Part shown: positions 8,873-17,849 of the stretch, one piece after another
How the letters are laid out: every line of letters starts with the position of its first letter
How positions within the stretch are numbered: the first letter of the stretch is position 1
Source of the DNA: Chitinivorax tropicus
Lineage (GTDB): Bacteria; Pseudomonadota; Gammaproteobacteria; Burkholderiales; SCOH01
Reading direction: 5' to 3'
DNA length: 60,466 nucleotides
Assembly (NCBI RefSeq): GCF_014202905.1
Contig: NZ_JACHHY010000023.1
Location: forward strand, 1 to 60,466
Notes under the pieces: generated by a model
Database searches by the model: none
What the model saw: only the letters and a program-made list of their open reading frames with translations
Told to the model about the DNA's origin: nothing
Made by a program: the position numbers and the translations under genes

Positions 8873-10099
8873 TCAAGTGGCCTGCAGGTGGCTGAAGGGA
8901 ACGAAGCTGACCAGCTCGCCAGCCTTGATGGCCCGCCCAGCGGGAACGTCCACCAGCCCATCTGCCCACGCACATGAGGTCAATACCCCAGAGCCCTGAT
9001 GCGCAAACAGGGTGGCCTCGGGTGCGCCGGTCATCGAGGCTGTCAGTCGGGCGCGCAAGAACTCGCGGCGCTTATCTGGCTTGGGCCAGTCAAAGCCTGC
9101 TGTGACCTTGAGCGGCGCGGGTAGAACTTGGCTGGCGCCCTGGCAGGTCAGGATGAAAGGCCGCACGAACAGCAGAAAGGTGACGAAGGCCGACACGGGA
9201 TTGCCGGGCAGCCCAATGAACGGAGTGGTGCCGACTTTGCCCATGGCCAATGGCTTGCCAGGCTTCATGGCGATACGCCACAGATTCAGGCTGCCTGTCG
9301 CCTCGATGGCGGCTTTGACGTGATCTTCCTCACCGACCGATACGCCACCGCAGCTCAATATCAGATCGGCTTCGGTAGCTGCACGTTGCAGGGCATCCTG
9401 GGTGGCGCGCAGGTTGTCGGGAATATTGCCTTGGTCCAATACCTCGCAACCCAGATTGGCCAGCAGGCTGGTCAAGACATAGCGGTTGGAGTTATAGATC
9501 TGGCCAGGGCCGAGCGGGCTGCCTGGATCGACCAGCTCGTCGCCGGTTGACAGGATGGCGACTTTCAGCGCACGCCTGATTGGCAGTGTAGCCAGCCCGA
9601 CCGATGCCGCCAGGCCTAGCTGGGCGGCACCCAGCCGGCTGCCAGCAGGCAGGATCACGCTGCCCTGGGCAATGTCTTCCCCTTTGCGGCGAATATGTTG
9701 CCCCAGTTTGACGGGCTGCGTGACGCGGATCATTTCGCCATCACTGATGGTGTCTTCCTGCATTACCACTGCATCGCAACCGGGAGGAATGGGCGCACCG
9801 GTGAAGATGCGTGCAACGGTGCCGCTCTGCAGCGGCTGCCCGACAGTGCCGGCAGGAATGCGTTGGCTGACCGGTAGCGCACTTTGTGGGTCCGCCGCCA
9901 GATCGGTCACGTTGACGGCATAGCCATCCATGGCACTGTTGTCATGAGGGGGGACATCCAGCGGCGAGATCTGATCGATGGCCAGGATGTGTTGATGGGC
10001 CTGGGTCAGTGGCACATCGACGATCTGGGTGGTGATGGTGGCCTGGGCCAGCACCTGGGCCAGCGCCTCATCGACGGTCAGCGGGGTGGGGTGAGTCAT
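8873..10099 (-). CDS. moeA: Molybdopterin molybdotransferase MoeA
   Basis: The 408-residue protein inserts molybdate into adenylated molybdopterin to complete molybdenum cofactor. Visible landmarks are the N-terminal DVPPHDNSAMDGYAV segment, the central STGDELVDPG and NSNRYVLTSLL segments, SCGGVSVGEEDHVK (the MoeA/MoaB-type binding fold) and a C-terminal beta domain after PGNPVSAFVTF. The ATG at 10099 overlaps the mobB stop by four bases (ATGA), which is better than the in-frame TTG at 10111. It is the last gene of an HDOD-mobB-moeA operon. Confidence 0.94.
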   Translation of the reverse strand: MTHPTPLTVDEALAQVLAQATITTQIVDVPLTQAHQHILAIDQISPLDVPPHDNSAMDGYAVNVTDLAADPQSALPVSQRIPAGTVGQPLQSGTVARIFTGAPIPPGCDAVVMQEDTISDGEMIRVTQPVKLGQHIRRKGEDIAQGSVILPAGSRLGAAQLGLAASVGLATLPIRRALKVAILSTGDELVDPGSPLGPGQIYNSNRYVLTSLLANLGCEVLDQGNIPDNLRATQDALQRAATEADLILSCGGVSVGEEDHVKAAIEATGSLNLWRIAMKPGKPLAMGKVGTTPFIGLPGNPVSAFVTFLLFVRPFILTCQGASQVLPAPLKVTAGFDWPKPDKRREFLRARLTASMTGAPEATLFAHQGSGVLTSCAWADGLVDVPAGRAIKAGELVSFVPFSHLQAT

Positions 10100-10587
10100 G
10101 TTTGAATCCAATCCAAAATAAATTGTGCGATCTCGTCGGCGCGGTTCAGGTCAAGCCTTGGCAGCGGGGCGTCAATCCATTGATCACAGGCAATGGCAAC
10201 GATATCAGGGTCATCTGGGTGCAGCATGGCTTTGCCCAGCGCGGGTCGATGCACCTCCAGCTTGGGTATCGGCTCACGCTTGAAACCCTCGACCAGGACC
10301 AGATCGCAAGGGGAGAGGCGGGCGAGCAGATCGGTCAGCGAAGGGGAGGGCTGATCACGCAGCTCATGCAACAAAGCCCATCGTTGGCCGCCTGCCAGCA
10401 GCACCTCGTGTGCGCCAGCCTGGCGATGGCGCCAGCTGTCTTTCCCTGGTTGATCCAGCTCAAAATCGTGGTGAGTATGTTTGATCAGCGAAACCCGCAG
10501 CCCTTTTGTGGTCAAGTGGGGCAGGACTTGCTCGATCAGCGTGGTTTTACCGCTGCCAGACCAGCCTGCAAAGCCAAAGGTCTTCAT
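10096..10587 (-). CDS. mobB: Molybdopterin-guanine dinucleotide biosynthesis protein MobB
   Basis: A 163-residue P-loop GTP-binding protein. The N-terminus MKTFGFAGWSGSGKTTL carries the Walker A motif, followed by the family's IKHTHHDFELDQPGKDS segment and LVEGFKREPIPKLEV. MobB assists MobA in attaching GMP to the molybdenum cofactor. The start is the ATG at 10587, whose A is the last base of the upstream TAA (TAATG coupling); a longer frame to 10632 overlaps the upstream gene and is unlikely. Coupled downstream to moeA. Confidence 0.92.
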   Translation of the reverse strand: MKTFGFAGWSGSGKTTLIEQVLPHLTTKGLRVSLIKHTHHDFELDQPGKDSWRHRQAGAHEVLLAGGQRWALLHELRDQPSPSLTDLLARLSPCDLVLVEGFKREPIPKLEVHRPALGKAMLHPDDPDIVAIACDQWIDAPLPRLDLNRADEIAQFILDWIQT

Positions 10588-11468
10588 TATTCCTGGCCTT
10601 GCCTTTCGAGCATCTGCTGAATGGCATCGCACAGATCTTCGTATTCATCATGGGACAGGTGCAGGTGATCCAGCACGGCCCGGCCTATGGTGGGCCATTC
10701 CTGGTCGCGTGGCAGGTGCAGGAAGCCGTGCGAGATCTGCTCGCCCAGCTTGGCCAATGCAACCAGCGTCCGCACTTCATCGGTGATCTCGCTGCTGGGT
10801 TCGGTGAAGACCGTGCCGTCGTGGTGCGTCAGAATGGCTTGACCAATGGATTCCGGTAAAAACCAGCAGCGCGCGACCAGATAACCGATCACTGCGTGGT
10901 GGGTGCCATGGCGATCCATTTCGATGGTGGTGAAGGGCTTGTTGCGCGAGGCATAGGCCAGATCCAGGGTGTCCTGATAGTCCTTGAAACGGGCCAGCAA
11001 CAGGGGGATGCCGCAGTTCTGGAACAGGCCGAAGGTATAGGCTTGGTCACGAACTGGCAGGTTCAATTGCACGGCCAGGAATGCGGTGACTTGTGCATCG
11101 AGGGTTGCCATGTCCCAGAACCGCTCGACATGGTAATGGCCATCGCACTTGAGCGCATTGCGCAAAGCCAGATCGGAGGCCAGGCGGATGGCATTGCGCA
11201 CACCCAGCAGGATCACCGCGTGCGGAACCGATGAGACGCGCTGCGGCAGGCCGAAGAAAGGTGAATTGACGGTTTTCAGCATGGCGGCGGACAAGCTGAC
11301 GTCCTGGCTGATGAGTGCCGCGATGTCGCTGGGCTCCGGATCCCCTCCCTGCTGGGCTTCTTGCAATGCCAGCATGATGGTTGGGCGGGGGGGAATGACG
11401 ATGCCGCGCAGTAATTGATCAGAATCTTGTGTGGTGATTTGCATGACAGGCTCAACAAACGTGCTCAT
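10587..11468 (-). CDS. HDOD-domain protein
   Basis: A 293-residue soluble protein made of one HDOD domain (about residues 20-220; PPRPTIMLALQEAQ, DVSLSAAMLKTVNSPFFGL, VSSVPHAVILLGVRNAIRLASDLALR) with a helical tail. HDOD proteins are catalytically inactive HD relatives that take part in bacterial signalling. Its stop is coupled to the mobB start, so it is co-transcribed with two molybdenum cofactor genes, although I know of no functional link. The ATG at 11468 begins MSTFVEPVMQI. This is the second HDOD protein in the window. Confidence 0.88.
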   Translation of the reverse strand: MSTFVEPVMQITTQDSDQLLRGIVIPPRPTIMLALQEAQQGGDPEPSDIAALISQDVSLSAAMLKTVNSPFFGLPQRVSSVPHAVILLGVRNAIRLASDLALRNALKCDGHYHVERFWDMATLDAQVTAFLAVQLNLPVRDQAYTFGLFQNCGIPLLLARFKDYQDTLDLAYASRNKPFTTIEMDRHGTHHAVIGYLVARCWFLPESIGQAILTHHDGTVFTEPSSEITDEVRTLVALAKLGEQISHGFLHLPRDQEWPTIGRAVLDHLHLSHDEYEDLCDAIQQMLERQGQE

Positions 11469-11507
11469 ATGAATTTTAACTCATAAATCCCGTCTGAACC
11501 TTGAAGA

Positions 11508-11529
11508 CGGCGCAATCCGTATTGCGCCG
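11508..11529 (-). terminator. Stem-loop after the EamA transporter gene
   Basis: A perfect 9-bp stem (CGGCGCAAT / ATTGCGCCG) with a CCGT loop lies just after the stop of the exporter gene. It lacks a T run, so it may be a weak terminator or an mRNA 3' end. Confidence 0.4.
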
Positions 11530-11546
11530 CATCAACTGCAATGCCG

Positions 11547-12452
11547 TCACTTGTCGGCGGGTGCCTTGGCGGGTTTCAGGCGGATGACGCCTATGATGAT
11601 CAGCCCCATACCAGCCATCTGCCACCAGGATAGCGATTCCCCAAGCCACCACCAGGCAAACAGAATCGTCAAGGCCGGGCCGAGTGCGCCAATGGCAGCC
11701 GCGTCGGACGTGCCCATGCGGCGGATGGCCTGGGCGAGCGCCCAGATCGGCAGTACGGTCGAGAACATCGCCATGGCTGTCGCATAGCCCCAGATCTGGA
11801 TCGGCAAGGCAGCTGGCTGCGTATTGGCATCGGTAATGGCCCAATGGGCCAAGACCATCAGGCAGGATGCCGTGCCCGACAACCCGGTCAACTGCATCGG
11901 GCCCAACACGCCAACGACTTTGCCGGTGCCAACGTAATAAATCGCGTAGGTCACGGCACTGGCAAAAACCCATGCGCCCCCTAGCCAGACTGATTCCTGC
12001 GAGCCCAGTTGCAGGTCGTGCCCGAATGCAATGGCCAACCCCAGATAACACAAGCCAATGGCTTGCCAGGCGCGGTTGCTGGGGGGCTTGCGCATCAGCA
12101 CGGCCTGGATCAACAGCACCATGGTCGGGTAGAGGTAAAGGATCAGGCGTTCCAGCCCGGCGGTGATATGGCGCAAGCCCTCGAAATCGAACAGACTGGA
12201 CAAGTAATAACCCAAGCAGCCCAAGGCCACCACCTGCCCAAGCCGCGAGGCGGTCAGCGGCACGGGTTTTTGTTGTGCACCCAGGCGGGCCATCCACGCG
12301 AAGAAGGGCAGGGCGATGGCCATGCGCATGGCGAGCAGGGTCGTGGCACTCACTGGCGCAGTCTGGTAGGCGAGCTTGACGAAGATGGCTTTCATCGAAA
12401 AGCCAAATGCAGCCAAAATGGCCCAGCTATAACCATCAATCTTTTTTAACAT
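11547..12452 (-). CDS. EamA/DMT-family inner-membrane transporter
   Basis: Ten hydrophobic segments arranged as two EamA repeats, about 301 residues from the ATG at 12452 (MLKKIDGYSWAILAAFGFSM). Members export metabolites such as amino acids; the substrate here cannot be read from sequence. The first helix begins at once after this start, as is usual; a longer frame to 12527 adds a polar leader and is less likely, although no strong SD precedes either start. The final loop ends with a Lys-rich cytoplasmic tail (RLKPAKAPADK). Confidence 0.82.
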   Translation of the reverse strand: MLKKIDGYSWAILAAFGFSMKAIFVKLAYQTAPVSATTLLAMRMAIALPFFAWMARLGAQQKPVPLTASRLGQVVALGCLGYYLSSLFDFEGLRHITAGLERLILYLYPTMVLLIQAVLMRKPPSNRAWQAIGLCYLGLAIAFGHDLQLGSQESVWLGGAWVFASAVTYAIYYVGTGKVVGVLGPMQLTGLSGTASCLMVLAHWAITDANTQPAALPIQIWGYATAMAMFSTVLPIWALAQAIRRMGTSDAAAIGALGPALTILFAWWWLGESLSWWQMAGMGLIIIGVIRLKPAKAPADK

Positions 12453-12644
12453 GGCAAGGGGTTTGTGTTCATATTGAGTGGTGGAGCTGCCATTTCTGTG
12501 GCAGGTATGCATTGCATAGAAATGCATATAGCTATGTGCAAACCCAAGAGACTAGTCGAAAAAAAGAGGGGATTCAATGGCAAGCCTCGGGTGGCCACCG
12601 ATCTGGCAACGACCCGAGAGCGTGCGCCCCGGCTGGTCAGGGGC

Positions 12645-13616
12645 TTATTTGGCCAGCTTGGTCTTGAGTTGGCCGGAGAGTTTGTCCAGCACATCGGGCA
12701 CCAGGGTTTCGGTGAATCCAAACAGAAATGACCAGACACCCAGGCGAGCCAGTTGATTGCCGCCCTTGCACGCAGCGGTGGATTGCCCATCTGGCAGGCC
12801 ACTGCAGGATAGGAGATCGATGCAGGGTAGCAGCGAGTCGATGACTTTCTGACCGAGCAGCGTGTTCAGCAGCCCGCTATTCAAAAACAGCATGCCGATC
12901 AGGGAAAATATGCCGCCCAATACGACGCTGGTGAAGACGGAATCACGTGCATAGGCCAGCTCGGCCATTTCCCCGATGTGCAAGGGGCTGGTTGCATCGG
13001 CGGCCAGCTTGCCTTGTTGCGCTCGGCGCAACACACTGGCGTAGGCGCCGACCATGCCCAGCGCCACTACCCAGCAGGTCATGACTGTGCCGACGCAGCC
13101 CCAGGCGTGTTGGACAATTGTGCCCAGTGTCAATAATACCGACAGGCTGCATGCCAGTCGGGCACCCAGGCTGATACGGACGGCCCGTATCCAGCGTTGC
13201 TGCATCAGGCTTTTCGATAGCCGCCATTGTCGCTCGCGGGTCATCTCCCGCGACCATGCCAGCAATTTCACCTTATAGCCGGCCATGACTTGTTCACGTT
13301 GTGCTGGTGTGACCTCTGCGCTGAAGCTGGGCCGGGCGGGGATTGCCAGTTGATTCACGCCCAGGCCCGACAGCATCTGTGCCCGCAATTCGAGTTGATC
13401 CAAGGTCAGGGCGCTGAGCAGGTTCTGTTCCATCTGAAAAATCTGCCGCCAGCGAAGATCCTGTTTGTCATGTACCGCATGGGTAAATGCCTCACAATCC
13501 TCTAGAACGCGGGCATCGGTATCGCGGGGCAGGTTGCCAATCTCAGCAATCAGCAAATCAATGCATAACTGTTTGATGGTGGCAGAGCGCATGATCGGTT
13601 TTGAGTTGAACATCAT
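12645..13616 (-). CDS. Uncharacterised multi-spanning membrane protein, partner of the DUF2235 hydrolase
   Basis: The product is 323 residues with a soluble helical N-terminal half (1-145) and about four hydrophobic segments in the second half, including near 150-170, 176-195, 230-255 and 285-305. I do not recognise the family. It begins only 34 bases after the DUF2235 gene's stop on the same strand, with GGGAG placed for the ATG at 13616 or 13613. DUF2235 lipases of type VI systems are usually paired with an immunity protein, so this is a candidate membrane immunity protein, by inference only. Confidence 0.68.
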   Translation of the reverse strand: MMFNSKPIMRSATIKQLCIDLLIAEIGNLPRDTDARVLEDCEAFTHAVHDKQDLRWRQIFQMEQNLLSALTLDQLELRAQMLSGLGVNQLAIPARPSFSAEVTPAQREQVMAGYKVKLLAWSREMTRERQWRLSKSLMQQRWIRAVRISLGARLACSLSVLLTLGTIVQHAWGCVGTVMTCWVVALGMVGAYASVLRRAQQGKLAADATSPLHIGEMAELAYARDSVFTSVVLGGIFSLIGMLFLNSGLLNTLLGQKVIDSLLPCIDLLSCSGLPDGQSTAACKGGNQLARLGVWSFLFGFTETLVPDVLDKLSGQLKTKLAK

Positions 13617-13650
13617 TCATCTCCCGCTGGCGGTGCGGTTGCCCTGTTGA

Positions 13651-14802
13651 TCAGGGGCGGTTGACCGGCGCGTAGGCTGTTGCTGTAGTTCCAGGTTCAC
13701 TGATTACCAGTGATGCCTGCATCCTGTCTGTAACGGAGGGGTGGACATCGATGTGCTTGGGAAAGCACCGTGGCATACGAGGCTTGATCGACCAAGGTGC
13801 ATGAATCCAAGGTTGGTGTGCAACGCCCGTCTGCGCTGCAGTTGGTGTCTGTGGCACAGCACGGGCAAGGTGTAAGCCACATGGCAGAAGCGCCTGTTGC
13901 ATCCAGTCCAGCGCAATGTCTGACAGCTCACTTTCGTGATCGCTGGTCGGGTAGCCACCCCCCACGTCGGCATGGGCACCGGGGAACAGCATCTGGGTGA
14001 TGCCGGTACGCTGATCCCACAGCGTGGGGGAGAAATCGGGCCGCATCTCATCCAGCGAAATGGCGTGCAAACCCATGACCACCTTGGGGTTGAGCGCCGT
14101 ATCCGCAAAGCGGAACATATCCAACCGTTGCTGGGTCTCGTCATCATAGGTTGGGATACCCAACGACCCGACCGTATCCCAGACGGCAACGGCCTGAATA
14201 TGATCCACCGGCGTGTAATCGCGGTCGGATGGCGGCTTGGTGAAGTTGAGTGGAATCTCACGGATCAAATCCGACAGCTTGCTGAGCAGGTTGCCATCTG
14301 CATCTTGCCGGCCTTGGCGATAGTCACGCCAAGTCTGAATGCCCAACTGATAAACCCGCTTTTTGTCAGGGTCGCATGCCAGGGGCTGGCTCAGCAGGCC
14401 CTTGCTGCAGATCAGTCCCGCCAGGGCGCGGGCCGTGTAAGCCCCTCTGCTGAACCCGGTGATGTAGATGTGATCACCCGGCTCATAATGCCTTGAGATG
14501 AAGGTATAGCCACGCACAATGCGGCAGATGGTGCCTACTCCCAACCCGCCGCCAAATATCTGGATGAACAGGTTGCTGGAATCCCCCACGCCATGTAGAT
14601 ACTTGGCCACTTGGAGGGGGTGCCCATCCTGCATGGCATATTTCTCCTGCTCGTCTGCACTGCATGCTGATTGAGCAACCTCCCCCGCCAGGTTGTTGAA
14701 CAGCTTATAGACATTGGTGGGGTCTGCGATCTGATCATTGTTTTCATCTTGCTGCGGGCCATTCCAGGTTCCGTCGGCACAAAAAACAATATTCTTGGAC
14801 AT
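13651..14802 (-). CDS. DUF2235 alpha/beta hydrolase (Tle1-like phospholipase domain)
   Basis: A 383-residue protein beginning SKNIVFCADGTWNGP, the diagnostic DUF2235 N-terminus. The nucleophile motif GFSRGAYTAR places the catalytic Ser at 118, and DVGGGY (D279) supplies the expected acid residue. This domain occurs in type VI secretion phospholipase effectors of the Tle1 class and in stand-alone cytoplasmic hydrolases. No signal peptide is visible. GGAGT lies seven bases before the ATG. The following gene is a membrane protein, consistent with an effector/immunity pair, but no VgrG, PAAR or Hcp gene is present. Confidence 0.85.
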   Translation of the reverse strand: MSKNIVFCADGTWNGPQQDENNDQIADPTNVYKLFNNLAGEVAQSACSADEQEKYAMQDGHPLQVAKYLHGVGDSSNLFIQIFGGGLGVGTICRIVRGYTFISRHYEPGDHIYITGFSRGAYTARALAGLICSKGLLSQPLACDPDKKRVYQLGIQTWRDYRQGRQDADGNLLSKLSDLIREIPLNFTKPPSDRDYTPVDHIQAVAVWDTVGSLGIPTYDDETQQRLDMFRFADTALNPKVVMGLHAISLDEMRPDFSPTLWDQRTGITQMLFPGAHADVGGGYPTSDHESELSDIALDWMQQALLPCGLHLARAVPQTPTAAQTGVAHQPWIHAPWSIKPRMPRCFPKHIDVHPSVTDRMQASLVISEPGTTATAYAPVNRP

Positions 14803-15279
14803 GTCAATGACTCCTTTTTGCCATGTAAAACGCTGATCAGCGGGACGATGAAGTGGAAAAGCGCAGAGGGGATTCCAGTTTGCTGCTCAGGGTGTTTTGG
14901 CGGATTGATCTAACCGGATATGCAGAGATTGGGTGGTCAGGAAGCTGTATCAGCAGAGCTGAGTTCGGCAAATGGCCTGTCATCATCTATAAGCAAAATG
15001 TAGGCCGGAAGGGGCGATTCGCGCGCGGAGCTGGGATGGATGGGCTGGCGGGGTGCGCCAGGAAATATTTTTATGTTATTTGTATATTTTAATTTATTGT
15101 ATATTTGGATATAAGTAATTAATTATTTATTCATTTTATGTAAAATTTCTCGACATTGAGCCGGTTGAAAACATTAGCAGCCACACCGCTGCGATCGCCC
15201 TGGCGTCAATGCACCGGTCACCAGCTGGATCAATCAAGTGGGTTCCCATGCCAGGTTGCCGGGCTGACAAGCAGTTGCC
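14803..15279. other. Gene-free stretch with a strongly A+T-rich core
   Basis: No credible gene here. Bases about 15062-15150 are almost purely A/T (runs such as TTTTATGTTATTTGTATATT), in sharp contrast with the surrounding DNA. This lies upstream of the DUF2235 gene and downstream, on the same strand, of nothing obvious. It may hold that operon's promoter or mark acquired DNA. Confidence 0.55.
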
Positions 15280-15765
15280 CTAAGCCAGCGCCCGCAGCAT
15301 GCCCAGCCAATGGGTTCGTTTCTGTTCATAAGGCAACCTGAATGCAGGGCTGGAGGAAGGCAGCGTCAGCATGTCGATACCCAATGTGGCAATCGCTTGG
15401 GCTTGCTTGGCGGCGGTTTTGCCATTGAAGGCAATCAACCGTAGCGCTGGGAGCTGGCGGATCAGTGAGGTGAGATCGTTGTGTCGCTCAGCACGGATCT
15501 GGCTGTCCAGACTGCCATCTCGATGTGCATCAGCGATTACGTCCCATAAGGCGATGCGATGCTTGATCAGCAGATCCAGACGTTGTGGATAACTCAATTC
15601 CACCAGCGGTTGCTGTAGGAGATCACCCAGCAAGCGCCAGAATTGATTGCGCGGGTGTGCATAGTACTGGGCCGCATCCAGCGAGGCATCACCAGGCAGG
15701 CTGCCCAGGATCAGTAACCGGGCATCAGCCTGAAAAATGGGCGGGAAGCTGGGCTTGCGTTGCAT
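15280..15765 (-). CDS. DNA-deoxyinosine (hypoxanthine) glycosylase, uracil-DNA-glycosylase superfamily
   Basis: A 161-residue member of the uracil-DNA glycosylase fold, family 6. The N-terminal motif GSLPGDASLDAAQYYAHPRNQFW and the C-terminal LPSSSPAFRLPY are the family's two active-site segments; there is no Asn in the first motif's usual place, as in hypoxanthine-specific members. It removes deaminated adenine (hypoxanthine) from DNA. It starts four bases after the MoxR gene's stop on the same strand, so they are co-transcribed. Confidence 0.85.
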   Translation of the reverse strand: MQRKPSFPPIFQADARLLILGSLPGDASLDAAQYYAHPRNQFWRLLGDLLQQPLVELSYPQRLDLLIKHRIALWDVIADAHRDGSLDSQIRAERHNDLTSLIRQLPALRLIAFNGKTAAKQAQAIATLGIDMLTLPSSSPAFRLPYEQKRTHWLGMLRALA

Positions 15766-15769
15766 GCAA

Positions 15770-16618
15770 TCAGTTACGACGCGCTTTGACCATGGAAATC
15801 AATCGCTCGAACAGATTGACATCCTGTTCGTTCTTCAGCAGCGCACCGGCAAGCGGTGGAACAACAAGGCTGGCATCCTGGCTTTTCAACGCATCGGGGG
15901 GAATGTCCTCTGCCATCAACAGTTTCAGCCAATCCAGCAGCTCTGATGTGGAAGGTTTCTTCTTGATGCCTGGCAGCTCGCGGATAGCAAAGAACAGCTC
16001 CAGTGCTTCTTTCAGCAGATCTTGTTTCAGGTGGGGGTAATGCACCGAAACAATCTGTTGCATGGTGGGTTTGTCGGGAAAGCGGATGTAGTGGAAGAAA
16101 CAGCGACGCAAAAAGGCATCGGGCAGCTCTTTTTCATTGTTTGAGGTGATGATGATGATCGGGCGGGTTCTGGCTGATACCGTCTGGCGGGTTTCGTAGA
16201 CGTAGAATTCCATGCGATCCAGCTCGCGCAGCAGGTCGTTGGGAAATTCAATGTCCGCTTTGTCGATCTCATCGATCAGCAGCACGGCTTGCTGGTCATG
16301 TTCAAAGGCTTCCCACAACTTGCCTTTGACGATGTAGTTGCCAATGTCCTTGACCCGCTCATCACCCAGTTGTGAGTCGCGCAGGCGGGATACCGCGTCA
16401 TACTCATAAAGCCCTTGCTGGGCTTTGGTGGTGGATTTGATATGCCACTGGATCAGCGGCAGCCCCAGTGCTGCTGCGACTTCTTCCGCCAGCATGGTCT
16501 TGCCGGTACCCGGTTCGCCTTTGATCAACAACGGGCGTTGTAGTGTCATGGCGGCATTGACGGCCATCATCAGGTCTGGCGTTGCCACATAGGAGTTGGT
16601 GCCGGTAAATCGAGTCAT
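15770..16618 (-). CDS. MoxR-family AAA ATPase
   Basis: A 282-residue AAA+ chaperone-like ATPase: Walker A GEPGTGKT (34-41), Walker B LLIDEIDKAD, sensor ITSNNEKELPDAFLRR, and a C-terminal helical lid. The ATG at 16618 (MTRFTGTNSY) places Walker A where it is normally found; the frame stays open to 16801 but that extension is unlike the family. MoxR ATPases usually sit beside a von Willebrand factor A protein that they load with metal or substrate; here the downstream gene is instead a DNA glycosylase, so the partner is missing from the neighbourhood. Confidence 0.88.
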   Translation of the reverse strand: MTRFTGTNSYVATPDLMMAVNAAMTLQRPLLIKGEPGTGKTMLAEEVAAALGLPLIQWHIKSTTKAQQGLYEYDAVSRLRDSQLGDERVKDIGNYIVKGKLWEAFEHDQQAVLLIDEIDKADIEFPNDLLRELDRMEFYVYETRQTVSARTRPIIIITSNNEKELPDAFLRRCFFHYIRFPDKPTMQQIVSVHYPHLKQDLLKEALELFFAIRELPGIKKKPSTSELLDWLKLLMAEDIPPDALKSQDASLVVPPLAGALLKNEQDVNLFERLISMVKARRN

Positions 16619-16787
16619 GGTCAGTGAGTCTGGAGAGGTCAAACAAGCGCTCGATTGTAGCGCACGTGGTTGGCTGCTCAAAGCAATGTGATTGGCTTGC
16701 AAGCAGATGCGATGCCGGGTTGGGGGAGCGAGGAAATAGATCGCTATTTCCCCGTGGGTTGGGTGCGGCTTGGCCGGTGTGGGTGTG

Positions 16788-17204
16788 TTATTCGCCCGCA
16801 AAGGCGGTTTCGAGGTCTTCCAGCGTCAGATGCCAATGATCCAGCATGTGGGTGAAAATGGCCATTTCCACCTCGCTGAAGTCCGCATCGGCCTTGGAGA
16901 GATCCAGCACCATGGCGCAAAGCAACAGGCGTTTCTTGGGCTCGTCAATGGTATCCAGCAGCTCGTCGATACGCGCCCGGTCAACCAGATGGATGGTGCC
17001 ATCTTGTTCTGCAGATGCCTCCAGCTCGTCACAGTATTGGTGTAGCACCTCAATGAACTGCTTGCGCGACAGACCGATGATGTCGTAAAGCTTCAGTTTT
17101 TCAAGGAGCTCAAGTTCACGATCATCCATATTGCCATCGGCCATCATCAGCATCGCGAGGATGCGAGCCATTGCTTCCGGGCTGTTTTGGGGTAAAGGGG
17201 TCAT
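16788..17204 (-). CDS. TerB-like protein
   Basis: A 138-residue acidic, all-helical protein matching the TerB/tellurite-resistance-like fold: early MLMMADGNMDDRELELLEKL resembles the acidic metal-binding segment, and a second acidic repeat DLSKADADFSEVEMAIF follows. No other ter genes are near, so tellurite resistance itself is not implied. Its start ATG overlaps the thioesterase stop by four bases (ATGA), forming a two-gene unit. Confidence 0.78.
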   Translation of the reverse strand: MTPLPQNSPEAMARILAMLMMADGNMDDRELELLEKLKLYDIIGLSRKQFIEVLHQYCDELEASAEQDGTIHLVDRARIDELLDTIDEPKKRLLLCAMVLDLSKADADFSEVEMAIFTHMLDHWHLTLEDLETAFAGE

Positions 17205-17644
17205 GCTGTTTCGCCTCTGGATTGGGAAAGTCTACTCAGGAATGCAGCCGGGATATCCACAGGTCTGCGTGCCGCATAATCAAAAAATACTACGTTGGTC
17301 TTGGCTTTTGCGACTTCCTTGCCTGATTTGAGTTCAGTCAGGCCATAAAAGAAATCGCAGCCATATCGATTGAAATCATCCAGCGCCAGCTTGATCGCCA
17401 GTTCGTCTCCATAAAAGGCTTCGGCCCGGTAGACCACGGCGGCATCTGCCAGAATGATGCCATGGCCTTCCACATTCAGTTCGGTATAGCCCAAATGAGC
17501 CAGGAACTGTACGCGCGCTTCGTGGATCAAGCTGAGCACGGCATCATTGCCTAGATGGCCACCGTAGTTGATATCGCCGATGCGAAGTCGGATACGGGTT
17601 TCGAAATCGACATGTGCCGGTAGTTCAAGTTTGATACGAGCCAT
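17201..17644 (-). CDS. Hot-dog-fold acyl-CoA thioesterase
   Basis: A 147-residue 4HBT-type thioesterase with the motif GDINYGGHLGNDAVLSLIHEAR in the N-terminal third and a beta-rich C-terminal half (VYRAEAFYGDELAIKL). These proteins hydrolyse acyl-CoA thioesters; chain length is not readable. The ATG at 17644 (MARIKLELPAHVDF) is the natural start; a longer open frame reaches 17851 but would run through the divergent promoter region. It is coupled to the TerB-like gene downstream. Confidence 0.86.
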   Translation of the reverse strand: MARIKLELPAHVDFETRIRLRIGDINYGGHLGNDAVLSLIHEARVQFLAHLGYTELNVEGHGIILADAAVVYRAEAFYGDELAIKLALDDFNRYGCDFFYGLTELKSGKEVAKAKTNVVFFDYAARRPVDIPAAFLSRLSQSRGETA

Positions 17645-17849
17645 GAAACGGGTGATGAAACGAACGGATGAGCCCAGTGTATTAGTTGCCCTTCCATTTT
17701 TCAACCGGCAACGCCCGATATGATGAGGTTTGATCGGCATCAGGGAAAGCAATCCGGCAATTGCATCCGGGTTCGCTTCGCAGGTATGCTGACTTGATAG
17801 GCAGGGTGAGGTGCGCGACCTGTCCTCCACAGACATGCAAGGAGGTGAC

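Noticed and set aside
8873-10111. TTG start at 10111 for moeA
   Set aside because: The ATG at 10099 overlaps the mobB stop by four bases and matches the usual N-terminus.
15586-15594. Isolated TTATCCACA-type DnaA box (TGTGGATAA on the plus strand)
   Set aside because: A single copy inside the glycosylase gene without a partner arm at 28 bases; expected by chance.
15770-16801. Long 343-residue form of the MoxR ATPase
   Set aside because: The first 61 residues are Pro/His-rich and unlike the family; the ATG at 16618 gives the normal length.
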